Position numbers and translations under genes: made by a program. Positions 9,383-16,935 of a DNA stretch of 40,871 nucleotides are shown piece by piece; within the stretch, counting starts at the first letter, position 1; each line of letters begins with the position of its first letter. The notes beneath the pieces were generated by a model, which was not told the DNA's origin, did no database searches, and worked only from the letters and a program-made list of their open reading frames with translations. This DNA is from Pseudomonadota bacterium (GTDB lineage: Bacteria; Pseudomonadota; Gammaproteobacteria; Burkholderiales; Gallionellaceae), in NCBI GenBank assembly GCA_021783855.1, contig JAJXTL010000007.1:1-40871 (forward strand), read 5' to 3'.

Positions 9383-10081
9383 TTAAGCAAGTTTCAATAG
9401 CAGCATGGCAGCTGCCAGATTGGGAATGACGGCGTCCTGATCCAGTGTTTCCACCGGCTCGCCGTGGTTGTAGCCGTAAGGTACGCAGAATACCGGACAT
9501 TCGGCGGCTCTTGCGGCAAGGGTGTCATTGAGCGAATCGCCAATCAGCAGCAGTTGTTCGACGGGTACGCCGAAAAATTTCGCGGCATGCAGCAGGGGCA
9601 TCGGGTGAGGTTTCTTTTCAGGCAGGGTGTCGCCTGCCAGTACGATCTCGAAATACTTGGCAAGACCGATGCCTTGCAGGAGCGGGGTGGTATAGCGCTC
9701 CACCTTGTTGGTGATGCAGCCCAGGCGGAAACCGGCTGCCTTCATGGCATCCAGACCTTCGATTACCCCTTCAAATACACGACTGCGCAGCAGCAGTTCC
9801 GTGTAATGTTTCTCGAAAATTGGTAAGGCGTGATCGTATAACGCAGCGTCAGGCGTTGCGTGCATGTCGCCGGTCAGTGCGCGTTTAACCAGCCAGCTGA
9901 TGCCATTGCCGATGTAGCTTGCCAGCAGTTCTTGCGAGACGGGCGCATAGTCCATTTCGCGCAACATGCGGTTGGCGGCTTCTGAGAGCTCAGGGGCGGT
10001 GTGCAACAGTGTGCCATCGAGATCGATTACGATGGCCTTGACGCTGACGGGTGTGGTGTAACGCTTGATGTTTTGAGGCAT
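9383..10081 (-). CDS. gph: phosphoglycolate phosphatase
   Basis: HAD-superfamily phosphatase that removes phosphate from 2-phosphoglycolate, the product of the Rubisco oxygenase reaction or of DNA repair. HAD motif I is DLDGTLLHTAPEL at about residues 20-32. Motif II is CITNKVERYT, motif III is the lysine in EKKPHPMPLLHA, and motif IV is LLIGDSLNDTLAARAA. The length of 232 residues is typical. AAAGGAA precedes the start. The order rpe, gph, trpE is common in betaproteobacteria; in autotrophs the first two correspond to cbbE and cbbZ. Confidence 0.9.
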   Translation of the reverse strand: MPQNIKRYTTPVSVKAIVIDLDGTLLHTAPELSEAANRMLREMDYAPVSQELLASYIGNGISWLVKRALTGDMHATPDAALYDHALPIFEKHYTELLLRSRVFEGVIEGLDAMKAAGFRLGCITNKVERYTTPLLQGIGLAKYFEIVLAGDTLPEKKPHPMPLLHAAKFFGVPVEQLLLIGDSLNDTLAARAAECPVFCVPYGYNHGEPVETLDQDAVIPNLAAAMLLLKLA

Positions 10082-10090
10082 GGGGTTCCT

Positions 10091-10444
10091 TTAATGAGAT
10101 TTACCGGGCTTTTTTTCGGGCGCTGACGCTTTTTCCGATGATGGCTCGTTCGGGACCGCAGAGGATGCCACGTCTGTTGCCGCGGTCGCTGCGAGTACAG
10201 CGGCACCCATGGTGGGGTCCAGTTTTTTGTCCTGTATATCCTTGTCGGCAGCCCTCCAGCCGGTCAGTACCGAGGTGGTGCTCTGCGCGTCGTTTTCCTT
10301 CATGCAATCTTCAGGTTTTTTTAACGAGACGCGACAGGCGTAGCCTATCGCTTCGGCATCGGAAATTTTTTGATCTGCCGCACCGGTAATGCGGTCGCAG
10401 CCTGCCAGGGCAATCAGCAGTGACAGCATCACGTGGCGGAGCAT
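10091..10444 (-). CDS. small predicted lipoprotein
   Basis: Function unknown. The 117-residue product starts with a short signal peptide ending in the lipobox LIALAGC (Cys at residue 16). It is therefore probably acylated and exported. The mature part has two further cysteines (YACRV and EDCMKE) that could form a disulfide, and then an Ala/Lys/Ser-rich tail ending KKPGKSH. It lies 2 nt after rpe and 9 nt before gph, so it is a genuine member of that transcript although it has no obvious metabolic link to its neighbours. Confidence 0.7.
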   Translation of the reverse strand: MLRHVMLSLLIALAGCDRITGAADQKISDAEAIGYACRVSLKKPEDCMKENDAQSTTSVLTGWRAADKDIQDKKLDPTMGAAVLAATAATDVASSAVPNEPSSEKASAPEKKPGKSH

Positions 10445-10446
10445 AC

Positions 10447-11127
10447 TCAGACCTTGGCCAGTTCGGCGCGCAACGCGGCGAGTACGGTGTCGTACTTGTT
10501 CGCGTCTGTTTCCTTACGCGCGTTGAAGATGGCAGAACCCGCAACAAACGTATCCACACCGGCAGCGGCTACTTCGCGGATATTGGCGGGGCCCACGCCG
10601 CCATCGATTTCCAGACGGCAGTTATAGCTGCCGGCGTCTATCATCTGACGTACCTTGCGTGCCTTGTCCAGCACGTAGGGAATGAACTTCTGGCCGCCGA
10701 AGCCGGGGTTGACCGACATCAACAACACCATATCCAGCTTGGGCAGCATGTATTCAAGAACATCCAGCGGTGTGGCAGGATTGAACACCAGGCCGGCCTT
10801 GCAACCGCATTCCTTGATCAGGCCGATAGTGCGGTCAACGTGCTCGGAGGCTTCAGGGTGGAAGGTGATGTAAGTCGCTCCCGCCTTGGCAAAATCGGGG
10901 ATGATGCGATCCACAGGTTTGACCATCAGGTGTACATCGATCGGCGCGGTGACACCGTGCTTGCGCAAGGCTTCGCAGACCAGCGGTCCGATGGTCAGGT
11001 TCGGCACGTAATGGTTGTCCATCACGTCAAAATGCACGATATCCGCGCCTGAGGCTAAGACGTTATCAACTTCCTCGCCCAGACGGGCGAAGTTGGCGGA
11101 GAGTATGCTGGGTGCGATCTGAAACAT
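10447..11127 (-). CDS. rpe: ribulose-phosphate 3-epimerase
   Basis: Interconverts D-ribulose 5-phosphate and D-xylulose 5-phosphate in the pentose phosphate and Calvin cycles. It is a TIM barrel of 226 residues, the standard length. Family motifs are [13 protein letters not shown], the catalytic and metal-binding [26 protein letters not shown], and the phosphate-binding [12 protein letters not shown]. The two metal-binding His and two Asp residues appear in place. AAGGAA precedes the start. It heads the rpe-lipoprotein-gph-trpE run. Confidence 0.96.
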   Translation of the reverse strand: MFQIAPSILSANFARLGEEVDNVLASGADIVHFDVMDNHYVPNLTIGPLVCEALRKHGVTAPIDVHLMVKPVDRIIPDFAKAGATYITFHPEASEHVDRTIGLIKECGCKAGLVFNPATPLDVLEYMLPKLDMVLLMSVNPGFGGQKFIPYVLDKARKVRQMIDAGSYNCRLEIDGGVGPANIREVAAAGVDTFVAGSAIFNARKETDANKYDTVLAALRAELAKV

Positions 11128-11278
11128 GATTTTCCTTGAGAGTTTGAGTGTAAATATACTGCATTCTAAACCGAATGCGTCGTAAATTGGGTAGTTGAGG
11201 TTGTCGGGATTGAATTATCCGGCCCCGTTATCAGCGAGGCCGGTTCGTCTCACCCGGTCATACGTCGCCCGCAAACGG

Positions 11279-11986
11279 CTATTTTGCAATCGTCAAGCCG
11301 GTCGCTTGGTAGAAGCGGCTAAGGTCGCTCAGATCGTCAAAAACCCCGGCCGCACCGTCGAAATTTTGCAAGCGGGTGTAGTGATTGGTCGTGACATAAG
11401 TCTTGATTCCGGCCGCAAGGCTGGAACGCAAGCCGTTTTGAGAATCTTCCAGTGCGATGCATTCGCTGCCCGTTAAGCCCAGCTTTTCCAGCACCCAGAA
11501 ATAAATATCCGGCGCGGGCTTCTTGTGCGGCACGATGTCGCCGCAACCGTTGGCGGCAAACAAGTCCGCCCAGTTTTTTCCCAGACCCACTTCCAGCAGG
11601 GCCGAGACGTTCTCAGGCGTGGTGGTAGTGGCGATGGCCAGCGTAATACCCGCAGCATGCGCGTCATATATCAGTTGTTTGATGCCGGGCCGCAACGGGA
11701 CGTTACCTTCGCCTATCATGGCGGTGTAATAACGGGTTTTTAATGCATGCAGGTTTTTTACAAAGTCGTCGAAATCGGCTGGTTTGGCAAAGTCGGTCAG
11801 AAAATCACTGATGAAATACTTGATGCGCTCCTTGCCGCCGGTCACCTTGAGCAGTTTGTCGTACAGGGCGACATCCCAGCTCCAGTCCAGGCCGCTGTCT
11901 GCAAAAGCCTTGTTGAAAGACTGGCGGTGTCCGTCTTCGGTGTCGGCAAGGGTGCCGTCTACGTCAAAAATAATGGCTTTAATCAT
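11279..11986 (-). CDS. HAD-superfamily phosphatase, CbbY-like
   Basis: A 235-residue HAD hydrolase with motif I FDVDGTLADTEDGHRQSFN, motif II IATTTTPENVSALLE, motif III lysine in PHKKPAPDIYFWVL, and motif IV ALEDSQNGLRSSLAAG. The TLADTE and EDSQNG variants and the helical cap match the CbbY group. That group dephosphorylates xylulose 1,5-bisphosphate, an inhibitor of Rubisco, in autotrophs. Together with rpe and gph next door this supports a Calvin-cycle context. No Rubisco gene is in the window, so the precise substrate remains inferred. Confidence 0.8.
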   Translation of the reverse strand: MIKAIIFDVDGTLADTEDGHRQSFNKAFADSGLDWSWDVALYDKLLKVTGGKERIKYFISDFLTDFAKPADFDDFVKNLHALKTRYYTAMIGEGNVPLRPGIKQLIYDAHAAGITLAIATTTTPENVSALLEVGLGKNWADLFAANGCGDIVPHKKPAPDIYFWVLEKLGLTGSECIALEDSQNGLRSSLAAGIKTYVTTNHYTRLQNFDGAAGVFDDLSDLSRFYQATGLTIAK

Positions 11987-11991
11987 AGTGA

Positions 11992-12033
11992 GTCGTAAGT
12001 CGTTAGTCGTAAGTAGTTAGTCGTAAGTTTATG
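11992..12033. repeat. heptamer tandem repeat, six units
   Basis: Immediately upstream of the CbbY-like start, six 7-nt units run GTCGTAA, GTCGTTA, GTCGTAA, GTAGTTA, GTCGTAA, GTTTATG. The pattern is also a 14-nt higher-order repeat, about three times GTCGTAAGTNGTTA. The period matches the arrays at 9277-9374, but the unit sequence differs. Confidence 0.75.
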
Positions 12034-12106
12034 AGTGGACAGAGGGTGAGCAATAAAACCCGCGCAGAGACAATATTAACTTGCGTCTAGCGTCTCGTGC
12101 CTGCTT

Positions 12107-13459
12107 TTATCTCATTCCGGGCAGTTTGCCGGCCATGCTGCGCATCATTTTAGCCATGCCGCCGCCTTTGGTGAACATTTTCATCATTTTTTGTGTTTGC
12201 TCAAACTGGTTGAGCAACTGATTGACATGCATCACCTTGACCCCCGCGCCATCCGCGATACGCTTCTTGCGCGAAGCCTTGATGAGCTCAGGCTTACTGC
12301 GTTCAAGCGGGGTCATCGAGTTGATGATGCCTTCCAGCCGGTTGATGGCCTTATCATCTACCTTGGAGTCGGCGGCAGCCTGGGATAGCTGGGCAGGGAG
12401 CTTGTCCATCAGAGCGGACATACCGCCCATCTTGCGCATCTGAACCATCTGCATCTTGAAATCGTTCAGATCGAAACCCTTGCCCGTCTGCATTTTCTTG
12501 GCAAGTTTCTCGGCCTCCTTGTGGTCCACTCCGCGCTGCGCTTCTTCCAGCAACGACAGCACGTCCCCCATTCCCAGGATGCGCGAAGCCATCCGTTCGG
12601 GATGAAAGGCTTCGAGCCCGTTGGGTTTTTCGCTGATGCCGATGAATTTGATCGGTTTGCCGGTGACATGGCGTACCGAAAGTGCCGCTCCGCCACGTGC
12701 GTCACCGTCCATTTTGGTTAGGATGATGCCGGTGAGCGGCAAGGCTTCGCCAAACGCTTTCGCGGTATTCACTGCATCCTGGCCTGTCATTGCATCCACC
12801 ACGAACAGCGTCTCGATCGGATCGAGACTGGCATGTAGTTGCTGGATTTCAGCCATCATCGCAGTATCGATCGCGAGGCGCCCTGCGGTGTCCACAATCA
12901 GCACGTCGTGATGATGTTTGCGTGCAAAGTCCAGGGCTGCAAGCGCGATGTCCTGCGGGCGTTGCGTGATGTCTGAGGAGAAGAAATCGATTTCCAGTTG
13001 CAGCGCCAGCGTGCGCAGCTGCTCAATCGCCGCCGGGCGGTAAATATCGCAACTGACCAGCAGTATTTTCTTCTTTTGCTGATCTCGCAGCAATTTGGCG
13101 AGTTTGCCGCAGGTGGTGGTTTTCCCCGCACCCTGCAAGCCTGCCATCAGAATCACGGCGGGCGGCGTGGTGGCAAGGTTGAGTGCGTCGTTGTGCTCGC
13201 CCATCACGCGGGTGAGTTCGCGATGCACCACGCCGATGAAGGCCTGGCCGGGGTTGATGTTGCCGATGACTTCCTGTCCGAGTGCTGCCTGCTTGACCTG
13301 GGATGCAAGTTCCTTGACGACCGGTAGCGCCACGTCGGCTTCCAGCAGTGCCATGCGCACTTCGCGTAGTGCGTCCTGAATGTTGCTCTCGGTGAGGCGT
13401 GCCTGTCCGCGCAGGTTTTTAATGACGCCGGAGAGGCGTTGCGTCAGATTGTCCAGCAT
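12107..13459 (-). CDS. ffh: signal recognition particle protein Ffh
   Basis: SRP54 GTPase that binds 4.5S RNA and signal sequences and targets nascent membrane proteins to FtsY. The 450 residues cover the N domain, the G domain (GLQGAGKTTTCGKLA P-loop, VDTAGRL, LTKMDGDARGGAALS) and the methionine-rich M domain. The M domain ends with a glycine/methionine tail rich in KMMRSM-type sequence. AAGGAC precedes the start. It is divergent from the CcsA-like gene, and the two start codons are separated by only 67 bp, which must hold both promoters. Confidence 0.97.
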   Translation of the reverse strand: MLDNLTQRLSGVIKNLRGQARLTESNIQDALREVRMALLEADVALPVVKELASQVKQAALGQEVIGNINPGQAFIGVVHRELTRVMGEHNDALNLATTPPAVILMAGLQGAGKTTTCGKLAKLLRDQQKKKILLVSCDIYRPAAIEQLRTLALQLEIDFFSSDITQRPQDIALAALDFARKHHHDVLIVDTAGRLAIDTAMMAEIQQLHASLDPIETLFVVDAMTGQDAVNTAKAFGEALPLTGIILTKMDGDARGGAALSVRHVTGKPIKFIGISEKPNGLEAFHPERMASRILGMGDVLSLLEEAQRGVDHKEAEKLAKKMQTGKGFDLNDFKMQMVQMRKMGGMSALMDKLPAQLSQAAADSKVDDKAINRLEGIINSMTPLERSKPELIKASRKKRIADGAGVKVMHVNQLLNQFEQTQKMMKMFTKGGGMAKMMRSMAGKLPGMR

Positions 13460-13526
13460 ATCCGTCCTTATGGGTAATCAAGCAAATGATGTAGAATCTG
13501 CGAAGTCTAAAACATTCTGACGAAAA

Positions 13527-14339
13527 ATGTCTAATCTTCTCCCAACTATCGTTGCTTTTGTCGCTTATGCGCTGCTTGCCGTCTATTTCTGGCGCGCGTA
13601 TGCGTTTGGCGAATGCGATGCGCGCTGCCGCGGTGTGATCGGACATTTATCGCTGATCCCGATTGCATTGCATGGTTATCTGCTGTGGCAGTGGATTTTT
13701 TCCGGCGGTGGCATCGATCTGGGCGTGTTCAATGCGCTATCGCTGATCGCCTGGCTGACCCTGCTGGTGTACTGGGTTGCGCGCTTTTTCTATCCGATAG
13801 GCGGTTTGCAGGCTCTGGTGCTGCCACTGGCTGCCATAACGCTGCTGCCGCCGCTGGTGTTCACGACCGATCATCAGTTGGCGCATACGGATATGCCGGC
13901 TTTCAAGGTGCACATTGCCGTTGCGATGTTGGCCTATAGCCTGTTTACCATCGCCATGCTGCATGCGGTGCTGATTTCGCTGGTAGAAAAATATTTGCAT
14001 CAGGCGAATTTGCCGCGTGTGCTGCGCAGTCTGCCGCCCCTGCTGACGATGGAAAGCCTGTTGTTTCGCATGATAGGCATTGGTTTTGTGTTGCTGACGC
14101 TGACGCTGGTTTCGGGTGTATTTTTTTCCGAGGAAATTTTCGGCAAGGTTGGACAACTCAATCACAAAGTGCTGTTCGGCTTTTTTTCGTGGGTGGTATT
14201 TGCAGTGCTGTTAAGCGGGCATCACTTCTATGGCTGGCGGGGAAAAACAGCGGTGCGCTGGACAGTGAGCGGCTTCGCACTCTTGCTGCTGGCATATCTC
14301 GGCAGCAAGTTTGTGCTGGAACAGTTGCTGCACCGCTGA
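13527..14339 (+). CDS. CcsA/YpjD-family cytochrome c assembly-like membrane protein
   Basis: A 270-residue integral membrane protein with about eight spans, of the CcsA/HemX-like cytochrome c assembly family, whose YpjD branch usually sits beside ffh as here. Conserved histidines lie in THDHQLAHTD-like context (written TTDHQLAHTDMPAFKVHIA), in KVHIAVAML, and in LNHKVLFGF and LSGHHFYGWRGK. These recall haem-binding positions in CcsA. The WWD motif of true CcmC/CcmF is absent. The ribosome binding site is weak. Role in haem transport is inferred from the family only. Confidence 0.8.
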   Translation: MSNLLPTIVAFVAYALLAVYFWRAYAFGECDARCRGVIGHLSLIPIALHGYLLWQWIFSGGGIDLGVFNALSLIAWLTLLVYWVARFFYPIGGLQALVLPLAAITLLPPLVFTTDHQLAHTDMPAFKVHIAVAMLAYSLFTIAMLHAVLISLVEKYLHQANLPRVLRSLPPLLTMESLLFRMIGIGFVLLTLTLVSGVFFSEEIFGKVGQLNHKVLFGFFSWVVFAVLLSGHHFYGWRGKTAVRWTVSGFALLLLAYLGSKFVLEQLLHR

Positions 14340-14537
14340 CCGACATGGCGCAAGCTCCACTCCTGAACATAAAAGTGCTTGCGCCGGTCGGTTCCCTCAC
14401 CCAAACCCTGATGAAACAACTAGCCATTCGACTAAGCTGCCAGAAGACGGCAGCCAAGTCGCTGGTTATCTCCCGGAGGGGAGAGCGTAGCGAGGGGGGC
14501 GAAGCCGAGCAAACGAATCGCGTCGCGACTTTCACGG
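14340..14537 (+). repeat. dispersed repeat copy A (full length, intergenic)
   Basis: Starts right after the stop codon of the CcsA-like gene. It has the left end CCGACATGGCGCAAGCT, the core GTTCCCTCACCCAAACCCTG, then a central module of about 60 nt. The right part is CTCCCGGAGGGGAGAG, followed by the tail CAAACGAATCGC. The central module contains the hairpin GCTGCC-AGAAGAC-GGCAGC (14436-14454). The left end and core recur in copy B. The core, module and tail recur in copy C, the tail in copy D, and the core and module start in copy E. Confidence 0.85.
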
Positions 14538-14604
14538 TAACGTGCATGGCGGGCGAATCCGCCAGTCAGTCCGGCTTTCCTGCATGACTTTTGTATATTG
14601 CGAG

Positions 14605-14630
14605 GGCGCTGCGCTCCTGTTGCGCAGGCC
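14605..14630 (+). terminator. hairpin, possible terminator before the rpsP promoter
   Basis: A stem CTGCGC/GCGCAG, extended by GGC/GCC past a single bulged base, with a 7-nt loop. It is followed by the T-rich but broken TTGTGTTAATT. It lies between the CcsA-like gene and the rpsP promoter. The poor T-tract makes termination uncertain. Confidence 0.3.
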
Positions 14631-14660
14631 TTGTGTTAATTCCTTTGATTATCAAGGTAC

Positions 14661-14690
14661 TTGCTATCGGTAAGGCTTGTGTCGTAGAAT
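14661..14690 (+). promoter_or_regulatory. sigma-70-type promoter of the rpsP operon
   Basis: TTGCTA (-35, 14661-14666) and TAGAAT (-10, 14685-14690) are separated by 18 bp. The predicted start of transcription is near 14697, which leaves a leader of about 115 nt before rpsP. Confidence 0.55.
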
Positions 14691-14704
14691 GCTCGCCCTT
14701 TCGT

Positions 14705-14773
14705 GGGTTTGCACTACCGCACGAAGTGTAAATCCAAGGCAGTACGGGAGTCGTCTCTCGTTTAAGCTCTGCC
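14705..14773 (+). promoter_or_regulatory. structured 5' leader of the rpsP operon
   Basis: Two stable stem-loops can be drawn. The first pairs GGGTTTGCACT (14705-14715) with AGTGTAAATCC (14725-14735) as 11 consecutive pairs, two of them G-T. The second pairs ACGGGAG with CTCTCGT around a TCGT loop (14744-14761) and is enclosed by GGCAG/CTGCC (14738-14773). A run of six T follows at 14780-14785. It may be an autoregulatory or attenuating leader of the ribosomal operon; this is inferred from pairing alone. Confidence 0.45.
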
Positions 14774-14811
14774 CCCAAGTTTTTTAAGCTGATAATTTAG
14801 ATAGGTTTTTT

Positions 14812-15075
14812 ATGGTCATCATTCGTCTTTCCCGTGGCGGTTCCAAGAATCGCCCATTTTACAACGTGGTTGTAGCAGATTCGCGCAATCGTCGCGATGG
14901 ACGCTTCATCGAGCGCGTTGGTTTTTTCAATTCGATCGCCAATGAGAAGCAGGAAGCCTTGCGTCTGGATCTGGCGCGCGTGGCTTTTTGGCAGAGCAAA
15001 GGCGCGCAATTGAGCGACGCCGTAGCGAAGCTGGTTAAACGTGCCGGTGCAGCGGGTGCAGTCGCTGCAGCCTAA
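14812..15075 (+). CDS. rpsP: 30S ribosomal protein S16
   Basis: Small basic ribosomal protein of the 30S body. The 87-residue product begins [20 protein letters not shown], which is diagnostic for S16. It continues with [14 protein letters not shown] and ends in an Ala/Gly-rich tail, as in other betaproteobacteria. It is first in the conserved order rpsP-rimM-trmD-rplS. The ribosome binding site is only AGG 7 nt upstream. Confidence 0.98.
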   Translation: MVIIRLSRGGSKNRPFYNVVVADSRNRRDGRFIERVGFFNSIANEKQEALRLDLARVAFWQSKGAQLSDAVAKLVKRAGAAGAVAAA

Positions 15076-15088
15076 GCAATCTCAACCC

Positions 15089-15589
15089 ATGGTCATCATG
15101 GGGCGCGTGGCATCGGCATTTGGTATACGCGGCTGGGTGAAAATCCAGCCGTTCAGCGAGTTCGTCGATAGTCTGCTGAATTACAAGACCTGGTACCTGG
15201 GACATGAAAATGGCCCGTGGCGGGAAGTGACCGTTACCCAGTGTGAAGCGCATGACAAGACGCTGGCTGCGCAATTGCCCGATTGCCCGGATCGCAATGC
15301 CGCCGAAAAGCTGAAGGGTCTGTTGATCGCGGTGCCGCGCAGCAGTCTGCCGGTGCAGGACGAGGGCGAATATTACTGGGCGGATTTGATTGGACTCACC
15401 GTCATCAATGAGGCGGGCGAGACGCTGGGCACGGTAGCCGAGTTGCTGGAGACCGGCGCAAACGATGTGCTGATTGTGAGAGGCTCAGGTCCTGATATCC
15501 TGATCCCCTTTCTGAACAGTGTCATCGGACAGGTGGATATGGCGGCCAGGACCATACAGGTGAGCTGGTCAGCGGATTATTTGTTATAA
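15089..15589 (+). CDS. rimM: 16S rRNA processing/ribosome maturation factor RimM
   Basis: Assists assembly of the 30S head by binding S19 and 16S rRNA. The N-terminal domain starts MVIMGRVASAFGIRGWVKI, and the PRC-barrel half contains YYWADLIGLTVIN and VLIVRGSGPDILIPF. The length of 166 residues is normal. The start at 15089 is chosen because homologues begin at this Met. No Shine-Dalgarno precedes it, and rpsP ends 13 nt upstream, so translation may rely on ribosomes arriving from rpsP. Starting at 15041 would overlap rpsP. Confidence 0.93.
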   Translation: MVIMGRVASAFGIRGWVKIQPFSEFVDSLLNYKTWYLGHENGPWREVTVTQCEAHDKTLAAQLPDCPDRNAAEKLKGLLIAVPRSSLPVQDEGEYYWADLIGLTVINEAGETLGTVAELLETGANDVLIVRGSGPDILIPFLNSVIGQVDMAARTIQVSWSADYLL

Positions 15590-15710
15590 AACGTAGCGAG
15601 GACGGTCATATGCAAGGAGTAAGGAGCACAGCGACCGAGACATATCATTTTGATAGGCAAGGAAGCGAGCACCGCGCAACGCCGCAGACGAGTGCCGCAG
15701 TAGTTTTAAA
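15590..15710 (+). other. 121-nt spacer inside the ribosomal operon, rimM to trmD
   Basis: An unusually long gap for this operon. It contains a degenerate internal direct repeat (GCGAGGACGGTCATATG, then GCGACCGAGACATATCA about 40 nt on). It also has the small hairpin TATCA-TTT-TGATA. No ORF with a ribosome binding site was found. trmD lacks a clear Shine-Dalgarno at the 3' edge. It could be a small repeat element or a translational control segment. Confidence 0.4.
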
Positions 15711-16484
15711 ATGATCTTTGATGTAATCACGCTGTTTCCGCAGATGTTCGATGCGCTGACGCAATATGGCATCACGCGTCGTGCGGAAGAGCAGGGAAGC
15801 TATGTCTTGAAAACATGGAATCCGCGCGATTTCACCACGGATAATCACCGTACAGTAGATGACCGGCCTTACGGCGGCGGTCCCGGTATGGTGATGCTGG
15901 CAGAACCGCTGGCGGCGGCAATCAATGCGGCGCGCGAACGTCAGGCAGCTGCCGGCGTGGCAAACAGCCGGGTGGTGCATTTGTCGCCGCAGGGACGTTT
16001 GCTCACCCATGAGGTGGTCAAGGAACTGGTGGCGCAGAAAGCCGACGGTCTGATTCTGCTGACCGGTCGTTATGAAGGAATCGATGAGCGTCTGATTCGT
16101 CAGATGGTCGATATGGAAATCTCCATCGGTGACTACGTGTTGTCCGGTGGCGAGTTGGCGGCGATGGTGTTGATGGACAGTCTGGTGCGGCAGTTGCCCG
16201 GTGTGCTGGGAGATGCCGATTCAGCCGAGCAGGATTCGTTCGTGCAGGGCTTGCTGGATTGTCCGCACTATACCCGCCCGGAAGTGTTTAATGGTGAAGC
16301 CGTGCCCCCGGTTCTGTTGTCCGGCAATCATGCGGATATACAGCGCTGGCGGCTTTCCCAGTCGTTGGGCAGGACGTGGACACGCCGTCCGGATTTACTG
16401 GCAGGGCGTGTTTTGACAAAAGAGGAATCCGGGCTTCTGGCTTCGTTTCAGAAGGAACAGGATTCGAATAATAAGGAGCAGTAA
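15711..16484 (+). CDS. trmD: tRNA (guanine-N1)-methyltransferase
   Basis: Methylates G37 of tRNAs reading CNN codons, using S-adenosylmethionine, to prevent frameshifting. It is a SPOUT-class knotted enzyme. Signatures are [15 protein letters not shown] at the N-terminus, [23 protein letters not shown] and [17 protein letters not shown]. Its 257 residues are typical. The C-terminal part carries the tRNA-recognition segment [15 protein letters not shown]. The upstream spacer is described separately. rplS starts 1 nt after its stop. Confidence 0.97.
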   Translation: MIFDVITLFPQMFDALTQYGITRRAEEQGSYVLKTWNPRDFTTDNHRTVDDRPYGGGPGMVMLAEPLAAAINAARERQAAAGVANSRVVHLSPQGRLLTHEVVKELVAQKADGLILLTGRYEGIDERLIRQMVDMEISIGDYVLSGGELAAMVLMDSLVRQLPGVLGDADSAEQDSFVQGLLDCPHYTRPEVFNGEAVPPVLLSGNHADIQRWRLSQSLGRTWTRRPDLLAGRVLTKEESGLLASFQKEQDSNNKEQ

Positions 16485-16485
16485 C

Positions 16486-16866
16486 GTGAATTTGATCGAA
16501 CAATTGGAACAGGAAGAAATCGCCCGTTTGGGTAAAGTCATTCCCGATTTCGCGCCCGGCGATACCGTCGTGGTCAGCGTAAACGTGGTTGAGGGTGATC
16601 GCAAGCGCGTTCAGGCGTTTGAAGGTGTGGTGATTGCCAAGCGCAATCGCGGTTTGAATTCCGGCTTTATCGTGCGTAAGATTTCCGCCGGTGAAGGTGT
16701 GGAACGTACATTCCAGACTTACTCGCCCGTGATCGCGGAAATCGAAGTGAAGCGTCGCGGTTCCGTGCGTCGCGCCAAGCTGTACTATCTGCGTGATCGT
16801 TCCGGCAAGTCCGCACGTATCAAGGAAAAGTTGCCCGCGCGCAAGGTTAAAACAGCAGCCGCCTAA
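16486..16866 (+). CDS. rplS: 50S ribosomal protein L19
   Basis: Ribosomal protein at the 30S-50S interface. The 126-residue product begins [17 protein letters not shown] and carries the L19 signature [18 protein letters not shown], followed by a lysine/alanine tail. The start codon is GTG, preceded by AAGGAG 9 nt upstream. It is the last gene of the operon and is followed by a strong intrinsic terminator. Confidence 0.97.
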   Translation: MNLIEQLEQEEIARLGKVIPDFAPGDTVVVSVNVVEGDRKRVQAFEGVVIAKRNRGLNSGFIVRKISAGEGVERTFQTYSPVIAEIEVKRRGSVRRAKLYYLRDRSGKSARIKEKLPARKVKTAAA

Positions 16867-16884
16867 GGGATCTGCATGTTCCGG

Positions 16885-16912
16885 AAAACGGGAGCTTCGG
16901 CTCCCGTTTTTT
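16885..16912 (+). terminator. intrinsic terminator of the rpsP-rplS operon
   Basis: A perfect 11-bp stem AAAACGGGAGC / GCTCCCGTTTT around a TTCG tetraloop, running into six T. It lies 18 nt after the rplS stop. This is the best terminator in the window. Confidence 0.93.
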
Positions 16913-16935
16913 ATTTGTGCGTGTATCATTGCGTC

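Noticed and set aside
14189..14587. Possible genes read across repeat A and across repeat B (19102-19479, minus)
   Set aside because: These frames are made of repeat sequence plus the wrong strand of known genes, and they have no ribosome binding sites.
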